A stretch of DNA of 64,000 bases from Rhodococcus koreensis (lineage in GTDB: Bacteria; Actinomycetota; Actinomycetes; Mycobacteriales; Mycobacteriaceae), in NCBI RefSeq assembly GCF_900105905.1, contig NZ_FNSV01000005.1, positions 2,604,001 through 2,668,000 of the forward strand. Direction: 5' to 3'. This document shows positions 1 to 8,751 of the stretch, in pieces. Numbering within the stretch: position 1 is the first letter of the stretch; every line of letters starts with the position of its first letter. The position numbers and the translations under genes were made by a program. Below the pieces are notes generated by a model that saw nothing but the letters and a program-made list of their open reading frames with translations, ran no database searches and was not told the DNA's origin.

Positions 1-255
1 TCCGAACTTCGACCATCGCGTGACGCAGTGAAGGTCGACCGTCGGCCGCTCCTGCGGCAGCTTCATGAATTCGGTCCACGACCACTCGCGGCTGCGGCCG
101 GTCTCGTCGGCCACCGACAGCGTCCATGTGTCGGTCGGGACGCGGGGGGTCGGTCCGGCCGAGAGGACCGGAAAGTCTCCCACCTCGTACTGGCCGGGCG
201 GGAGAGCATGCTCGCTGCGGGGTCTGCCGTGGAAGCCGGGGGTGAGAACAGCCAT
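1..255 (-). CDS. Sulfite oxidase-like molybdopterin oxidoreductase (N-terminal part, cut by window edge)
   Basis: The first 85 residues of a leftward gene running off the left edge. The N-terminus MAVLTPGFHGRPRS followed by LPPGQY and DFPVLSAGPTP is typical of the small cytosolic sulfite-oxidase-like molybdenum enzymes of actinobacteria. HCVTRWSKFG near the break carries the cysteine (Cys77) expected to bind molybdenum. The start is the ATG at 255. Family membership is well supported; the substrate is unknown. The gene diverges from the thiolase, so the 200 bp between them probably holds promoters for both. Confidence 0.85.
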   Translation of the reverse strand, partial: MAVLTPGFHGRPRSEHALPPGQYEVGDFPVLSAGPTPRVPTDTWTLSVADETGRSREWSWTEFMKLPQERPTVDLHCVTRWSKFG

Positions 256-317
256 GCCCCACGCTAGGACTGCGACGTGATCTTCGCAGCGCAAACCGAC
301 GATCCGAGGCGTCTGTC

Positions 318-379
318 ACACCTGACTTGCCAAAACCATAGTCAGGTGTACATTGCTGACTATAGATATCAATAGTCAG
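318..379. promoter_or_regulatory. Two inverted repeats, candidate TetR-type operators
   Basis: Two inverted repeats share the core CTGACT/AGTCAG. The first has perfect 10-bp arms, ACACCTGACT (318-327) and AGTCAGGTGT (340-349). The second is CTGACTAT (356-363) and ATAGTCAG (372-379) around 8 bp. They sit in the AT-richer gap between the divergent molybdoenzyme and thiolase genes. Paired sites of this kind usually bind a dimeric repressor; no obvious cognate regulator lies next to them in the window. Regulatory role is inference. Confidence 0.6.
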
Positions 380-391
380 GCGGGGAAACCC

Positions 392-435
392 CTGTGAGTA
401 CTTATTAACCGCCCGCGGTTAACAAGTACTCACAG
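392..435. repeat. 44-bp near-perfect palindrome in the thiolase leader
   Basis: The left half starts CTGTGAGTACTT and reads on through TTAACCGC; the right half is its reverse complement with only one internal mismatch, apart from the centre base pair. It would form a hairpin of about 20 bp. It ends 17 bp before the thiolase ATG, just upstream of the AAAGGAAG ribosome site. Similar GTGAGT-ended palindromes in this window lie downstream of genes and look like terminators, so the position here, in a leader, is unusual. Confidence 0.8.
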
Positions 436-452
436 CACCGAAAGGAAGAGCC

Positions 453-1622
<1,170 letters not shown>

Positions 1623-1638
1623 CGCCCGAACGGCCGGC

Positions 1639-2595
1639 TCAACCGTTCCGGCGGGTGATCGCCTCTCCCACCGCACGCAGCGATTCCCGCAGCGAGTGCG
1701 GCTGGAGCACTTCGACTCCCCCGCCGAGAACGGTCAGCTGGTCGAGGGCCACATCCTCGGCCTCGAGCAGCAGGTCGACGGTGACCCAGCCGTCGCCGTC
1801 GGGCGGGCCGGGTTCGACGCGAGCGGCCTCGACCCCGACCACCCGGGGCAGCCGGCGCCACGCCGTGGGCGAGAGCCGCACCCTGCACCGGAATCGCAGG
1901 AGAGCACGGTCGAATTCGGCCACCGAGGCCGTCCACCACGCACCCAGATCGAAATTGTCGGGCCGCACCGCCGGCTGCCCCAGCACGGTCGCATCACTGA
2001 TCCGCGACACGCGGTACGACAACGTCCGTCCCCGATGCTGTGCGACGAGATACCAGACGCCGGCCTTCGCCACCACACCCAGGGGGTCGAGTGTTCTTGC
2101 CGCCACACGGTTCCCCTTGCGGTAACGAATGCCCAGACGCCGCCCCTCGAGCACCGCGGACGCGACGACCGGGAGGTCGCCGTTGTCACGTGGTCCGTCG
2201 AACCAGCCGGGGGCGTCGACGTAGAGCCGGTCCCGCCACAGCTGCGCCCCGGCCCGCAACGGAACCGGCAACGCCCCCAACAGCTTCGACTGCGCCGCCG
2301 CGGTGACGTCGCGCAGACCGAGATCCTCGGCGATCGACGGGACCCCGAGCAACATCAACGCGGACGTCTCCTCCCCCGTCATGCCGCCGAGGTTCGACTG
2401 CCAGCCGTCCAGCAACCGGATCCCGCCCCCGGGTCCGCTCTCCGTCCACACCGGAACCCCCGCCGCCGACAACGCCGTGACGTCGCGATACACGGTGCGA
2501 ACCGACACGCCCAGTTCGTCCGCGAGTTGTTGCGCGGTGGCCCCGCGACTGCCCTCCAGACGGAGCATCACCTCGACGAGCCGACTCGAACGCAT
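1639..2595 (-). CDS. YafY-type helix-turn-helix regulator with WYL domain
   Basis: A 318-residue DNA-binding regulator. Residues about 19-46 form a DeoR-like winged helix (AQQLADELGVSVRTVYRDV). The C-terminal half is a WYL ligand-sensing domain with the eponymous Trp-Tyr-Leu at 181-183. Family members repress a divergent neighbour, often a small oxidoreductase or glyoxalase-like gene. Here the neighbour is the divergent PPOX protein, and a perfect 11-bp inverted repeat lies in the 63-bp gap between them. That this protein binds the repeat is inferred from the layout. Confidence 0.93.
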   Translation of the reverse strand: MRSSRLVEVMLRLEGSRGATAQQLADELGVSVRTVYRDVTALSAAGVPVWTESGPGGGIRLLDGWQSNLGGMTGEETSALMLLGVPSIAEDLGLRDVTAAAQSKLLGALPVPLRAGAQLWRDRLYVDAPGWFDGPRDNGDLPVVASAVLEGRRLGIRYRKGNRVAARTLDPLGVVAKAGVWYLVAQHRGRTLSYRVSRISDATVLGQPAVRPDNFDLGAWWTASVAEFDRALLRFRCRVRLSPTAWRRLPRVVGVEAARVEPGPPDGDGWVTVDLLLEAEDVALDQLTVLGGGVEVLQPHSLRESLRAVGEAITRRNG

Positions 2596-2612
2596 CGTCC
2601 GAGTCTAGAGAA

Positions 2613-2639
2613 AATCCCTGACAGTAGATGTCAGGGATT
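2613..2639. promoter_or_regulatory. Operator between WYL regulator and PPOX gene
   Basis: A perfect inverted repeat, AATCCCTGACA (2613-2623) and TGTCAGGGATT (2629-2639), around 5 bp. It lies 17 bp from the start of the WYL regulator and 19 bp from the PPOX ATG. The TGACA-N5-TGTCA core is the kind of site bound by WYL/YafY repressors. Most likely it gives autorepression plus control of the PPOX gene. Confidence 0.8.
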
Positions 2640-2658
2640 GGGGCGCACACTGGTCCAC

Positions 2659-3120
2659 ATGACCAACTGGGCACAGTTCGAGACAGAAGCACCCGACCTC
2701 GCCAAGGCCGTCGCCACGCGCTTCGAGGCGCACAAACACCACGTGCTGGCCACGCTCCGCAAGGACGGCTCTCCGCGGGTGAGCGGCACCGAGGTCGAGT
2801 TCCACGACGGGGCGTTGCTGCTCGGTTCGATGGTCGGCGCCCGCAAAGTGCAGGACCTGCAACGCGATCCGCGGTACTCCCTCCACAGCAACCCCGGTCA
2901 CCACACGATGGAGGGCGGCGACGCCAAGATCAGCGGCCACGCCCGGGAGATCCGCGGGGAACGGAAACAGCAGATCGTCGACCGCTACCCCGACGAGATT
3001 CCCGAGGCGGACGTCTTCGAACTCGACCTCGACGAGGTCGTGCACACCACCGTCGACGGCGAGCACCTGTACGTCGATCTGTGGCGGCCGGGTGCCGGCG
3101 TCACCCGGTTCACCAAGTGA
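2659..3120 (+). CDS. PPOX-class (pyridoxamine 5'-phosphate oxidase-like) flavin/F420-binding protein
   Basis: A 153-residue split-barrel protein. The signature is residues 29-56, with ATLRKDGSPRVSGTEVEF followed by LLLGSMVGARKVQDLQRDP, typical of F420- or FMN-dependent reductases annotated as PPOX class. The ATG at 2659 is the first start after the operator; the reading frame stays open far upstream, but that part is antisense to the WYL gene and is rejected. Probably induced when the WYL repressor binds its ligand. The substrate is unknown. Confidence 0.88.
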   Translation: MTNWAQFETEAPDLAKAVATRFEAHKHHVLATLRKDGSPRVSGTEVEFHDGALLLGSMVGARKVQDLQRDPRYSLHSNPGHHTMEGGDAKISGHAREIRGERKQQIVDRYPDEIPEADVFELDLDEVVHTTVDGEHLYVDLWRPGAGVTRFTK

Positions 3121-3123
3121 CGG

Positions 3124-3531
3124 TCACTGCGTGACGGCGAACCCGAAGCCGAGCGTGCAGGGCTGCGACGCCGTACCCGCACCATCGGCGTCATAGCTGC
3201 CGCCGGGAATCAGGTGGGCGGTGAAGCCGGGCAGATCCTTCTCGACACCCTTACCGTTCGTCAACGGCCCGGACGTGCCGATCGTCGGCGCCTGGCCGCC
3301 GAAGTTGAGGTAGGTCACCTGGGCGTCGGTCGTGGCTTTCTCCGGCCCCTTGAATTGCCACTCGACCTTATTGCCTTCCTTGTCGACACCGAGCGTCGCG
3401 GCGGGCGTACAGTTCGCCAGCGGGTCGGGCATGAACGGCGCGGCCGAGGCGGCGGCGGGTGCTGCGAAGAGGGCGGCCGCACCGAGTGCGGCAACGGCGA
3501 CGGGTCGTGCGAACGCTGCGAGAGTGGGCAT
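3124..3531 (-). CDS. Small secreted protein of unknown function
   Basis: A 135-residue protein with a signal peptide: short start, hydrophobic VAVAALGAAALFAAPAAA and a likely cut after ASA. The mature part of about 105 residues has two cysteines that could pair. The start ATG at 3531 was chosen over one nine codons upstream because GGAAGGG stands just before it. I do not recognise a family. It lies 69 nt downstream of the CDF exporter on the same strand. The gene converges with the PPOX gene (3-nt gap). Confidence 0.75.
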   Translation of the reverse strand: MPTLAAFARPVAVAALGAAALFAAPAAASAAPFMPDPLANCTPAATLGVDKEGNKVEWQFKGPEKATTDAQVTYLNFGGQAPTIGTSGPLTNGKGVEKDLPGFTAHLIPGGSYDADGAGTASQPCTLGFGFAVTQ

Positions 3532-3600
3532 GGTGTTCCCTTCCGTAAGTCGTCCCACAACGGTTGCCCGCCGCGATACCGGACGAAACAGACAGGGCGC

Positions 3601-4527
3601 CTACCAGGTGACGTTCTCTGCGCAGTGGCGTCCGTTGGCGGTGGACTCGACCTGCACGGTCGCATGCGAGAGGTGGTGGCTCTCGAGGACGGTCCGCGCC
3701 GCTTCGAGGACAGCGGACGAGTCGGCGTCGGTGGTGAGGTGGACGGTGGCCACGTCCATTCCCGTGGTGAGCGTCCACACGTGCAGGTCGTGCACGCCGG
3801 TCACCCCGGGTAGCGCCTCGAGGTCGGCTTGCACCGATTCGACGTCGACGTCCTCGGGTGAGGCCTGGGTGAGGATGCGCAGCGACGCGGCGGCCAGTTT
3901 CATGGCCCGCGGCACCACCCACAGTGAGATGAGGACGCCGACGATGATGTCGGCGTAGGTCCAGTCGAACACCAGCACAACGGCGCCGGCGATGAGCACG
4001 CCGACACTGCCGACGGCGTCCGCGAGCACTTCGAGGTAGGCGCCGCGGACGGCCAGGCTGTCCTTGGAATCGGCGCGCAGCATGAGCATCACCACGAGGT
4101 TCGCGGCGAGACCGACGGATGCGGTGAGGATCAGCGCCATGCCGGGAAGTTCGGGGACGTCGCCGATGCGGGAGATGGCCTCGTAGAACACCCAGATCGC
4201 GACGGCGAGCAGCATCGCGGCGTTGGCCATGGCCGTGAGCACTTCGGCGCGGTGCCAGCCGAAGGTCCGGGCGGCGGTGGTACTTCCCTTGCGTGCCAGA
4301 AGAAGTGCGACGAGCCCCATCGACATTCCGACGACGTCGGTCAGCATGTGCCCGGCGTCGGCGAGCAGCGCCAGCGAGTTCACGGTCAGACCCACGACCA
4401 CTTCGAGCACCAGGAACGCGAGGAGGATGACGAGTGCAATCACCATGCGGCGTATCCGCCCTCGTGACGGGCCTACCTCACCGCTGCCTTGCGTGTTGCC
4501 GTGCGAATGGCCGTGACCGACTCCCAT
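3601..4527 (-). CDS. Cation diffusion facilitator (CzcD/ZitB-like) metal exporter
   Basis: A 308-residue CDF antiporter that moves divalent metal out of the cell in exchange for protons. It has a His-rich N-terminus (GHGHSHG), six membrane helices and a cytosolic C-terminal domain. The TM2 metal site is intact (His60 and Asp64 in ADAGHMLTD). In TM5 the usual HxxxD reads Glu166-x-x-x-Asp170, which may alter metal choice. ATG 4527 was preferred to an earlier ATG because of the GGAGGAGG ribosome site and because the earlier start would fall inside the operator. Probably repressed by an ArsR/SmtB-type metal sensor encoded elsewhere. Confidence 0.92.
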   Translation of the reverse strand: MGVGHGHSHGNTQGSGEVGPSRGRIRRMVIALVILLAFLVLEVVVGLTVNSLALLADAGHMLTDVVGMSMGLVALLLARKGSTTAARTFGWHRAEVLTAMANAAMLLAVAIWVFYEAISRIGDVPELPGMALILTASVGLAANLVVMLMLRADSKDSLAVRGAYLEVLADAVGSVGVLIAGAVVLVFDWTYADIIVGVLISLWVVPRAMKLAAASLRILTQASPEDVDVESVQADLEALPGVTGVHDLHVWTLTTGMDVATVHLTTDADSSAVLEAARTVLESHHLSHATVQVESTANGRHCAENVTW

Positions 4528-4556
4528 GGGTGAGCCTCCTCCCGAGTTGTGCCGAT

Positions 4557-4578
4557 CATATGCGTACATGCGCATATG
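4557..4578. promoter_or_regulatory. ArsR/SmtB-type operator before the CDF exporter
   Basis: Perfect 8-bp arms CATATGCG and CGCATATG around 6 bp. AT-rich repeats of this type, with a 6-bp centre, are classic sites for ArsR/SmtB metal sensors. It lies 30 bp before the exporter start. Confidence 0.65.
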
Positions 4579-4599
4579 TTCAACAGCGTGCTCGGGCGG

Positions 4600-5745
4600 T
4601 CAGAGCTCGGGACGATACGCCGGTTTCTCCACGGTCGGCGGCAGCGTCGCGATGGCCGAGATGCGTTTCAGCCCTGCGACCTGCAGAAGGTCGACGGTCA
4701 ACGACCGGATCTGCGCGAAGACGACCGTGGCCGACAGGCCCGCGTTCTCCACCAGTTCCGGTTTCAATCCGGACGCCACCGACCGCAGCACCCGCGCCGC
4801 CTCGGCCTGGTCGGGTTGCTGGCCGGGGTCCGCGAGCGCCATCTGCCGGAGGGTTTCCAACGCGTGGGCGAGTTTCTCCACCTGGTCGACGAGCCGGGGA
4901 TTGAGGATCTCGTCGTCCCGCACCAGCGTGAGCGACCGCCGCGCGAGAACCCGGATGTTGCGCAACGCATTGTCGAGTGGGTCCGCGGCCGCGGTGAGTC
5001 GTTCGAGCCGGCCGCGGGTGTTCCAGTACAGCGGCGAGATCCGGCTGATCTCGCGGCCGCCCGCGAGGTGGGTGCGCAGCGTGTCGATGGACGCCTGCGT
5101 TGCCCGCGCCTTCTGCAGCGCCTCCTCGATGGGCTTGTCGTCGTTGGCCACCAAACCGTCGGCCACCAGCTGCATCACCTCGGATGCCGTCCCGAGAACG
5201 TTCGCGGCGTACTTCCGCGCCCGCCCCACGGGATGCGTGGGAATCAGCGCGACGACGGCGATCCCCACCAGACCACCGGTCAGTGCGTCCACCATCCGGT
5301 TTATACCCGCAGCGCCGCCGGGCGGAAGCAGCGTCGCCACGAGCACCGCGGAGTTTCCCGCCTGCATCGAGAAGATCGGACCGCTGTTCAGCAACACCGC
5401 CGCCGACATCGCCAGCACCACGACGAGCGTGATCTGCCAGGCGCCGCTCCCAATGACGGAGACGATGAGGTCGCCGACCCCGATCCCGATCGTGACACCG
5501 GCCACCAATTCGACGGAACGGCGCAGGCGGGCGCCGAGAGAGAGTCCCAGCGACACCACCGCGGCGATCGGCGCGAAGAACGGCGTCGGGTGGCCGATCA
5601 CTACCGTCGCCACCCACCAGGCCGCGCCAGCCGCGATCGCGCACTGCAGGATGGGAAGTGCCGACACCCGCAGCCGCTGGGCCGAAGTCCTCAGCCCGTC
5701 CCGGCCACGGACTTTCGCCGTGCTGAGGGCGTTAACCGACGCCAA
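4600..5745 (-). CDS. FUSC-family membrane protein
   Basis: About 381 residues. The N-terminal half has several membrane helices (LPILQCAIAAGAAWWVATVV, FFAPIAAVVSLGLSLGARLR, VLLNSGPIFSMQAGNSAVLV). The C-terminal half is a long soluble helical region. This is the fusaric-acid-resistance/aromatic-acid-exporter (FUSC) layout; substrate unknown. No ATG fits the family N-terminus. The choices are TTG at 5745, overlapping the DUF3151 stop by 14 bp, or GTG at 5667. The TTG is preferred because it keeps the conserved RDGLRTSAQRLR segment. An earlier ATG at 5958 would overlap DUF3151 heavily and is rejected. Confidence 0.78.
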   Translation of the reverse strand: MASVNALSTAKVRGRDGLRTSAQRLRVSALPILQCAIAAGAAWWVATVVIGHPTPFFAPIAAVVSLGLSLGARLRRSVELVAGVTIGIGVGDLIVSVIGSGAWQITLVVVLAMSAAVLLNSGPIFSMQAGNSAVLVATLLPPGGAAGINRMVDALTGGLVGIAVVALIPTHPVGRARKYAANVLGTASEVMQLVADGLVANDDKPIEEALQKARATQASIDTLRTHLAGGREISRISPLYWNTRGRLERLTAAADPLDNALRNIRVLARRSLTLVRDDEILNPRLVDQVEKLAHALETLRQMALADPGQQPDQAEAARVLRSVASGLKPELVENAGLSATVVFAQIRSLTVDLLQVAGLKRISAIATLPPTVEKPAYRPEL

Positions 5746-6148
5746 GCGCTTCGGCGGCTCGGGGATCGCAGTCCTCGAGCAGATCGAGGCACCGCGCGTA
5801 CTCGTCCGTTTCGCCGATCGCCTTCGCCGCCTTCGCCAGGACGGCGACGCAGCGGAGGAAACCGCGGTTGGCCTCGTGGCTGTAGGGAACCGGGCCGAAA
5901 CCCTTCCAGCCGTTGCGACGCAACTGGTCCAGGCCACGGTGGTACCCGGTACGCGCATACGCGTAGGCCGTGATGGTCTGGTCGGCGTCGAGGGCAGCCT
6001 CGGCCAGGTAGGCCCATGCGATGGATGCGGTGGGATGGGCGGCTGCGACGGAAGCCGGATCCTCGTGGTTCAACAGGGCCGACTCGGCCTCGTCGTCCCC
6101 GGGAAGCAGCGTGGGCTGTGGTCCGAGAAGGTCACCGAAAGACGTCAT
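5732..6148 (-). CDS. DUF3151 protein (Rv0360c homologue)
   Basis: A 138-residue cytosolic, helix-rich protein matching the DUF3151 family, found throughout mycolic-acid actinomycetes. Features are MTSFGDLLGPQPTLLPGD, then WAYLAEAAL and TAYAYARTGYHRGLDQLRRNGWKG. No enzyme motif is seen and no function is known. As in M. tuberculosis (Rv0360c/Rv0361), it diverges from a Pro-rich membrane protein and precedes fba and DedA. The FUSC gene follows and probably overlaps its end. Confidence 0.9.
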   Translation of the reverse strand: MTSFGDLLGPQPTLLPGDDEAESALLNHEDPASVAAAHPTASIAWAYLAEAALDADQTITAYAYARTGYHRGLDQLRRNGWKGFGPVPYSHEANRGFLRCVAVLAKAAKAIGETDEYARCLDLLEDCDPRAAEALGVG

Positions 6149-6286
6149 GCGCCTATTGTGCCCCCGCCGCGGCGCCGTCACTGCGTCGGCCCACGTCCGC
6201 GACGCGCCCTGTCGTGGTCTCCGATGACTCGCGATGTCGTTAGGCTGCCTCCAACGTTCATTTCTCTGCAGACCGAGGGGCAGCGC

Positions 6287-7453
6287 GTGCAGGACCCGAA
6301 GAAAGACGATCCGACTCAGAAGCCGGCCACGGACACACCGTCCGGCCCGGCTGCGGCCAACGTTGGCAAGGCCGCGGACGCGACCACGAAACCTGCGAAG
6401 TCCGCGCAGCCCGTGCCGAAGGCAAAGTCCTCGCCCGAGGCAGCGCCTACTACGGACGCCGAGCCCACCGCGCCGAAGTCGCCCGAGCCGAAGCCCCCGC
6501 AGAAGAAGGCACCCGAGAAGCCGGCGGAGAAGCCCGCCGAGCCGCAGTCCGAACTGCCCAAGCCCCCGGCGCCCCGCCCGCGGGCGGAGGCACCTCAGGG
6601 CGCCGCGGCTTCCGCAGCGAAGCCGCAGGAGAAGGCGTCCGAGGCGGCCACCACCGCGATCCCCACGCAGACGGGTGGACGGGCCGCACCCGAGGCCGCG
6701 ACGGTGCAGATGCACCGCACCCCGAACACTCAGAACCCGAAGGCGCAGAATCAGCGGGGCCAGGCAAAGACGCCGTCCGGCGACGAGACGGTCGCGATCC
6801 CGGTGACCAGGCCCGCCGTCCCGTCGACACCGCCGCCACCCCGGCCGGCGCCTCAGGCGAACCGGCCTCAGCAGCCGCAGAACGGGCGGCCCGTCCCCCC
6901 GCCGCCCGCTCCCCCGCGCCCGGCGCCCGCACCGCCGAAGGCCGCTCCGCAGCGAGTGCTGCCGCCGCAGCAGAGCGCGCCGCAACGCGTCGCCGCGGCC
7001 GAGAAGCCTGCGAAGAAGCACGGGAAGGCGTGGCTGTTCGCCGCGATCGCCGCCGGCGTCATCGTCGTTGCCGCCATCGCGGTCGCCGGGATCGTGGTCT
7101 ACAACAACAACCAGGCCGAGAATTCACCCGAAGCTCAGGTGCAGGGAACGATCGACACGTTCGTCGCGGCTCTCACCCAGGGCGACCTGGCGACGCTGCG
7201 CACCAGCACCTGCGGCAGCCTCGCCGAGTACTACCAGGGCATTTCCGATCAGGATTTCGCCGAGGTCCACCAGGTCGCCGTGACGCAGCAGAACATTCCG
7301 GTGGTCGGCGGCGTCGACGCGGTGCAGATCACCGGTGACACGGCCATCGCCCAGGTGAAGGCCCACACGGCCGCCAACCCGGGCGAGCAGTCGTGGCGCA
7401 CGTTCAACCTCGAGAAGGTCGACGGCACCTGGAAGATCTGCGATCCCAGGTAA
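6287..7453 (+). CDS. Pro/Ala-rich single-pass membrane protein (Rv0361-like)
   Basis: 388 residues. About 245 residues of cytosolic Pro/Ala/Lys-rich low-complexity sequence come first. One membrane helix follows (WLFAAIAAGVIVVAAIAVAG), and then about 110 extracytoplasmic residues resembling a DUF4878/NTF2-like fold (VQGTIDTFVAALTQGDLATL to WKICDPR), with two cysteines. The GTG at 6287 has a GAGGGG ribosome site. The same frame stays open to 4526, but that stretch is antisense to two other genes. It corresponds by position to Rv0361. Likely a cell-envelope protein; exact role unknown. Confidence 0.85.
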   Translation: MQDPKKDDPTQKPATDTPSGPAAANVGKAADATTKPAKSAQPVPKAKSSPEAAPTTDAEPTAPKSPEPKPPQKKAPEKPAEKPAEPQSELPKPPAPRPRAEAPQGAAASAAKPQEKASEAATTAIPTQTGGRAAPEAATVQMHRTPNTQNPKAQNQRGQAKTPSGDETVAIPVTRPAVPSTPPPPRPAPQANRPQQPQNGRPVPPPPAPPRPAPAPPKAAPQRVLPPQQSAPQRVAAAEKPAKKHGKAWLFAAIAAGVIVVAAIAVAGIVVYNNNQAENSPEAQVQGTIDTFVAALTQGDLATLRTSTCGSLAEYYQGISDQDFAEVHQVAVTQQNIPVVGGVDAVQITGDTAIAQVKAHTAANPGEQSWRTFNLEKVDGTWKICDPR

Positions 7454-7459
7454 ACGACT

Positions 7460-7499
7460 GTGCGCCTTTCCGGTAGCTACAGCTACCAGAAAGGCGCAC
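7460..7499. terminator. Bidirectional hairpin terminator
   Basis: Two 19-bp arms (7460-7478, 7481-7499) with one mismatch and a 2-nt centre; the outer part reads GTGCGCCTTTC. It lies between the convergent Rv0361-like gene and fba, so it can end transcription from both sides. There is no strong T-run. Confidence 0.85.
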
Positions 7500-7512
7500 G
7501 AGCCCGAAGGGC

Positions 7513-8547
7513 CTATCCGGAGACGGAACGTCCTGCGGACTTGAGGTCGTTGCAGGCCTCGATGACGCGGGCCGTCATGCCGGCCTCCGCCTTCTTCAGG
7601 TAGCTGCGGGGGTCGTAGACCTTCTTGTTGCCGACCTCGCCGTCGACCTTCAGCACGCCGTCGTAGTTGCTGAACATGTGGCCCACGAGCGGACGGGTGA
7701 ACGCGTACTGGGTGTCGGTGTCGACGTTCATCTTCACGACGCCGTAGTTCAGCGCGGCCTCGATCTCCGACTTCAGCGAGCCCGATCCGCCGTGGAAGAC
7801 GAAGTCGAACGGCTGCGAGCCGTCGGACAGGCCGAGCTTCGCGGCGGCGACCTTCTGGCCGGTCTCGAGCACCTCGGGACGCAGCTTCACGTTGCCCGGC
7901 TTGTAGACGCCGTGCACGTTGCCGAACGTGGCGGCCAGCAGGTACTTGCCGTTCTCGCCGGTGCCGAGCGCGTCGACGGTCTTCTCGAAGTCCTCGGGCG
8001 ACGTGTAGAGCTTGTCGTTGATCTCCGCTTCCACGCCGTCCTCTTCACCACCGACGACGCCGATCTCGACCTCGAGGATGATGTTGGCTGCCTTCGCCTT
8101 CGCGAGGAGCTCCTGGGCGATCTCCAGGTTCTCGTCGATCGGAACGGCCGAACCGTCCCACATGTGGGACTGGAACAGCGGGTTGCGGCCGGCCTCGACG
8201 CGCTGGCGCGAGATCTCGAGCAGCGGGCGGACGAACGTGTCGAGCTTGTCCTTGGGGCAGTGGTCGGTGTGCAGGGCGATCGTGACGTCGTACTTCGCGG
8301 CGATCACGTGAGCGAACTCGGCGAGTGCGACCGCGCCGGTCACCATGTCCTTGACGCCCAGGCCCGAACCGAACTCGGCGCCACCGGTCGAGAACTGGAT
8401 GATGCCGTCACTGCCGGCGTCCGCGAAGCCTTTGATGGCGGCGTTGATGGTTTCGGAAGAAGTGCAGTTGATGGCGGGGAAGGCAAAGGAGTGCTCCTTG
8501 GCCCGACCAAGCATCTCGGCGTAGACCTCGGGAGTCGCGATTGGCAC
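7513..8547 (-). CDS. fba: Class II fructose-1,6-bisphosphate aldolase
   Basis: 344 residues, the normal length of the zinc-dependent actinobacterial enzyme. It interconverts fructose-1,6-bisphosphate with dihydroxyacetone phosphate plus glyceraldehyde-3-phosphate in glycolysis and gluconeogenesis. Asp95 and His96 in ALHTDHC, EVEIG, FGNVHGVYK and FDFVFHGGSG carry the catalytic Asp, zinc ligands and phosphate-binding residues. Start is GTG 8547 after a GGAGGA ribosome site. Neighbours match the mycobacterial order (Rv0361, fba, DedA). Very secure. Confidence 0.98.
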   Translation of the reverse strand: MPIATPEVYAEMLGRAKEHSFAFPAINCTSSETINAAIKGFADAGSDGIIQFSTGGAEFGSGLGVKDMVTGAVALAEFAHVIAAKYDVTIALHTDHCPKDKLDTFVRPLLEISRQRVEAGRNPLFQSHMWDGSAVPIDENLEIAQELLAKAKAANIILEVEIGVVGGEEDGVEAEINDKLYTSPEDFEKTVDALGTGENGKYLLAATFGNVHGVYKPGNVKLRPEVLETGQKVAAAKLGLSDGSQPFDFVFHGGSGSLKSEIEAALNYGVVKMNVDTDTQYAFTRPLVGHMFSNYDGVLKVDGEVGNKKVYDPRSYLKKAEAGMTARVIEACNDLKSAGRSVSG

Positions 8548-8751
8548 GGCGGCAGTCCTCCATAAAGAGTCGATTTCGGCGCGCGCGATCAGCGCAGCGC
8601 GCGATGTGGTCCTAGCAGTATGGCAATACCGGTAGCGTACGTCTCCCGGTGGCTGTCACGGCACCCCGTTTCGGCGGGTCCGCGGCCCGGCCGAAACTCC
8701 ATGACCTGCACTATTCCGACAGTCGGGGATTCCGCCGGTACGCTGAGGGCC

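Noticed and set aside
1628..1648. GAACGG/CCGTTC hairpin between thiolase and WYL genes
   Set aside because: Only 6 bp of stem and it overlaps the WYL stop; too weak to call a terminator.
1696..2658. Upstream extension of the PPOX protein
   Set aside because: Antisense to the WYL gene and across the operator; protein-like sequence starts only at 2659.
4526..6286. N-terminal extension of the Pro-rich membrane protein
   Set aside because: Open by chance, antisense to FUSC and DUF3151; GTG 6287 has a ribosome site.
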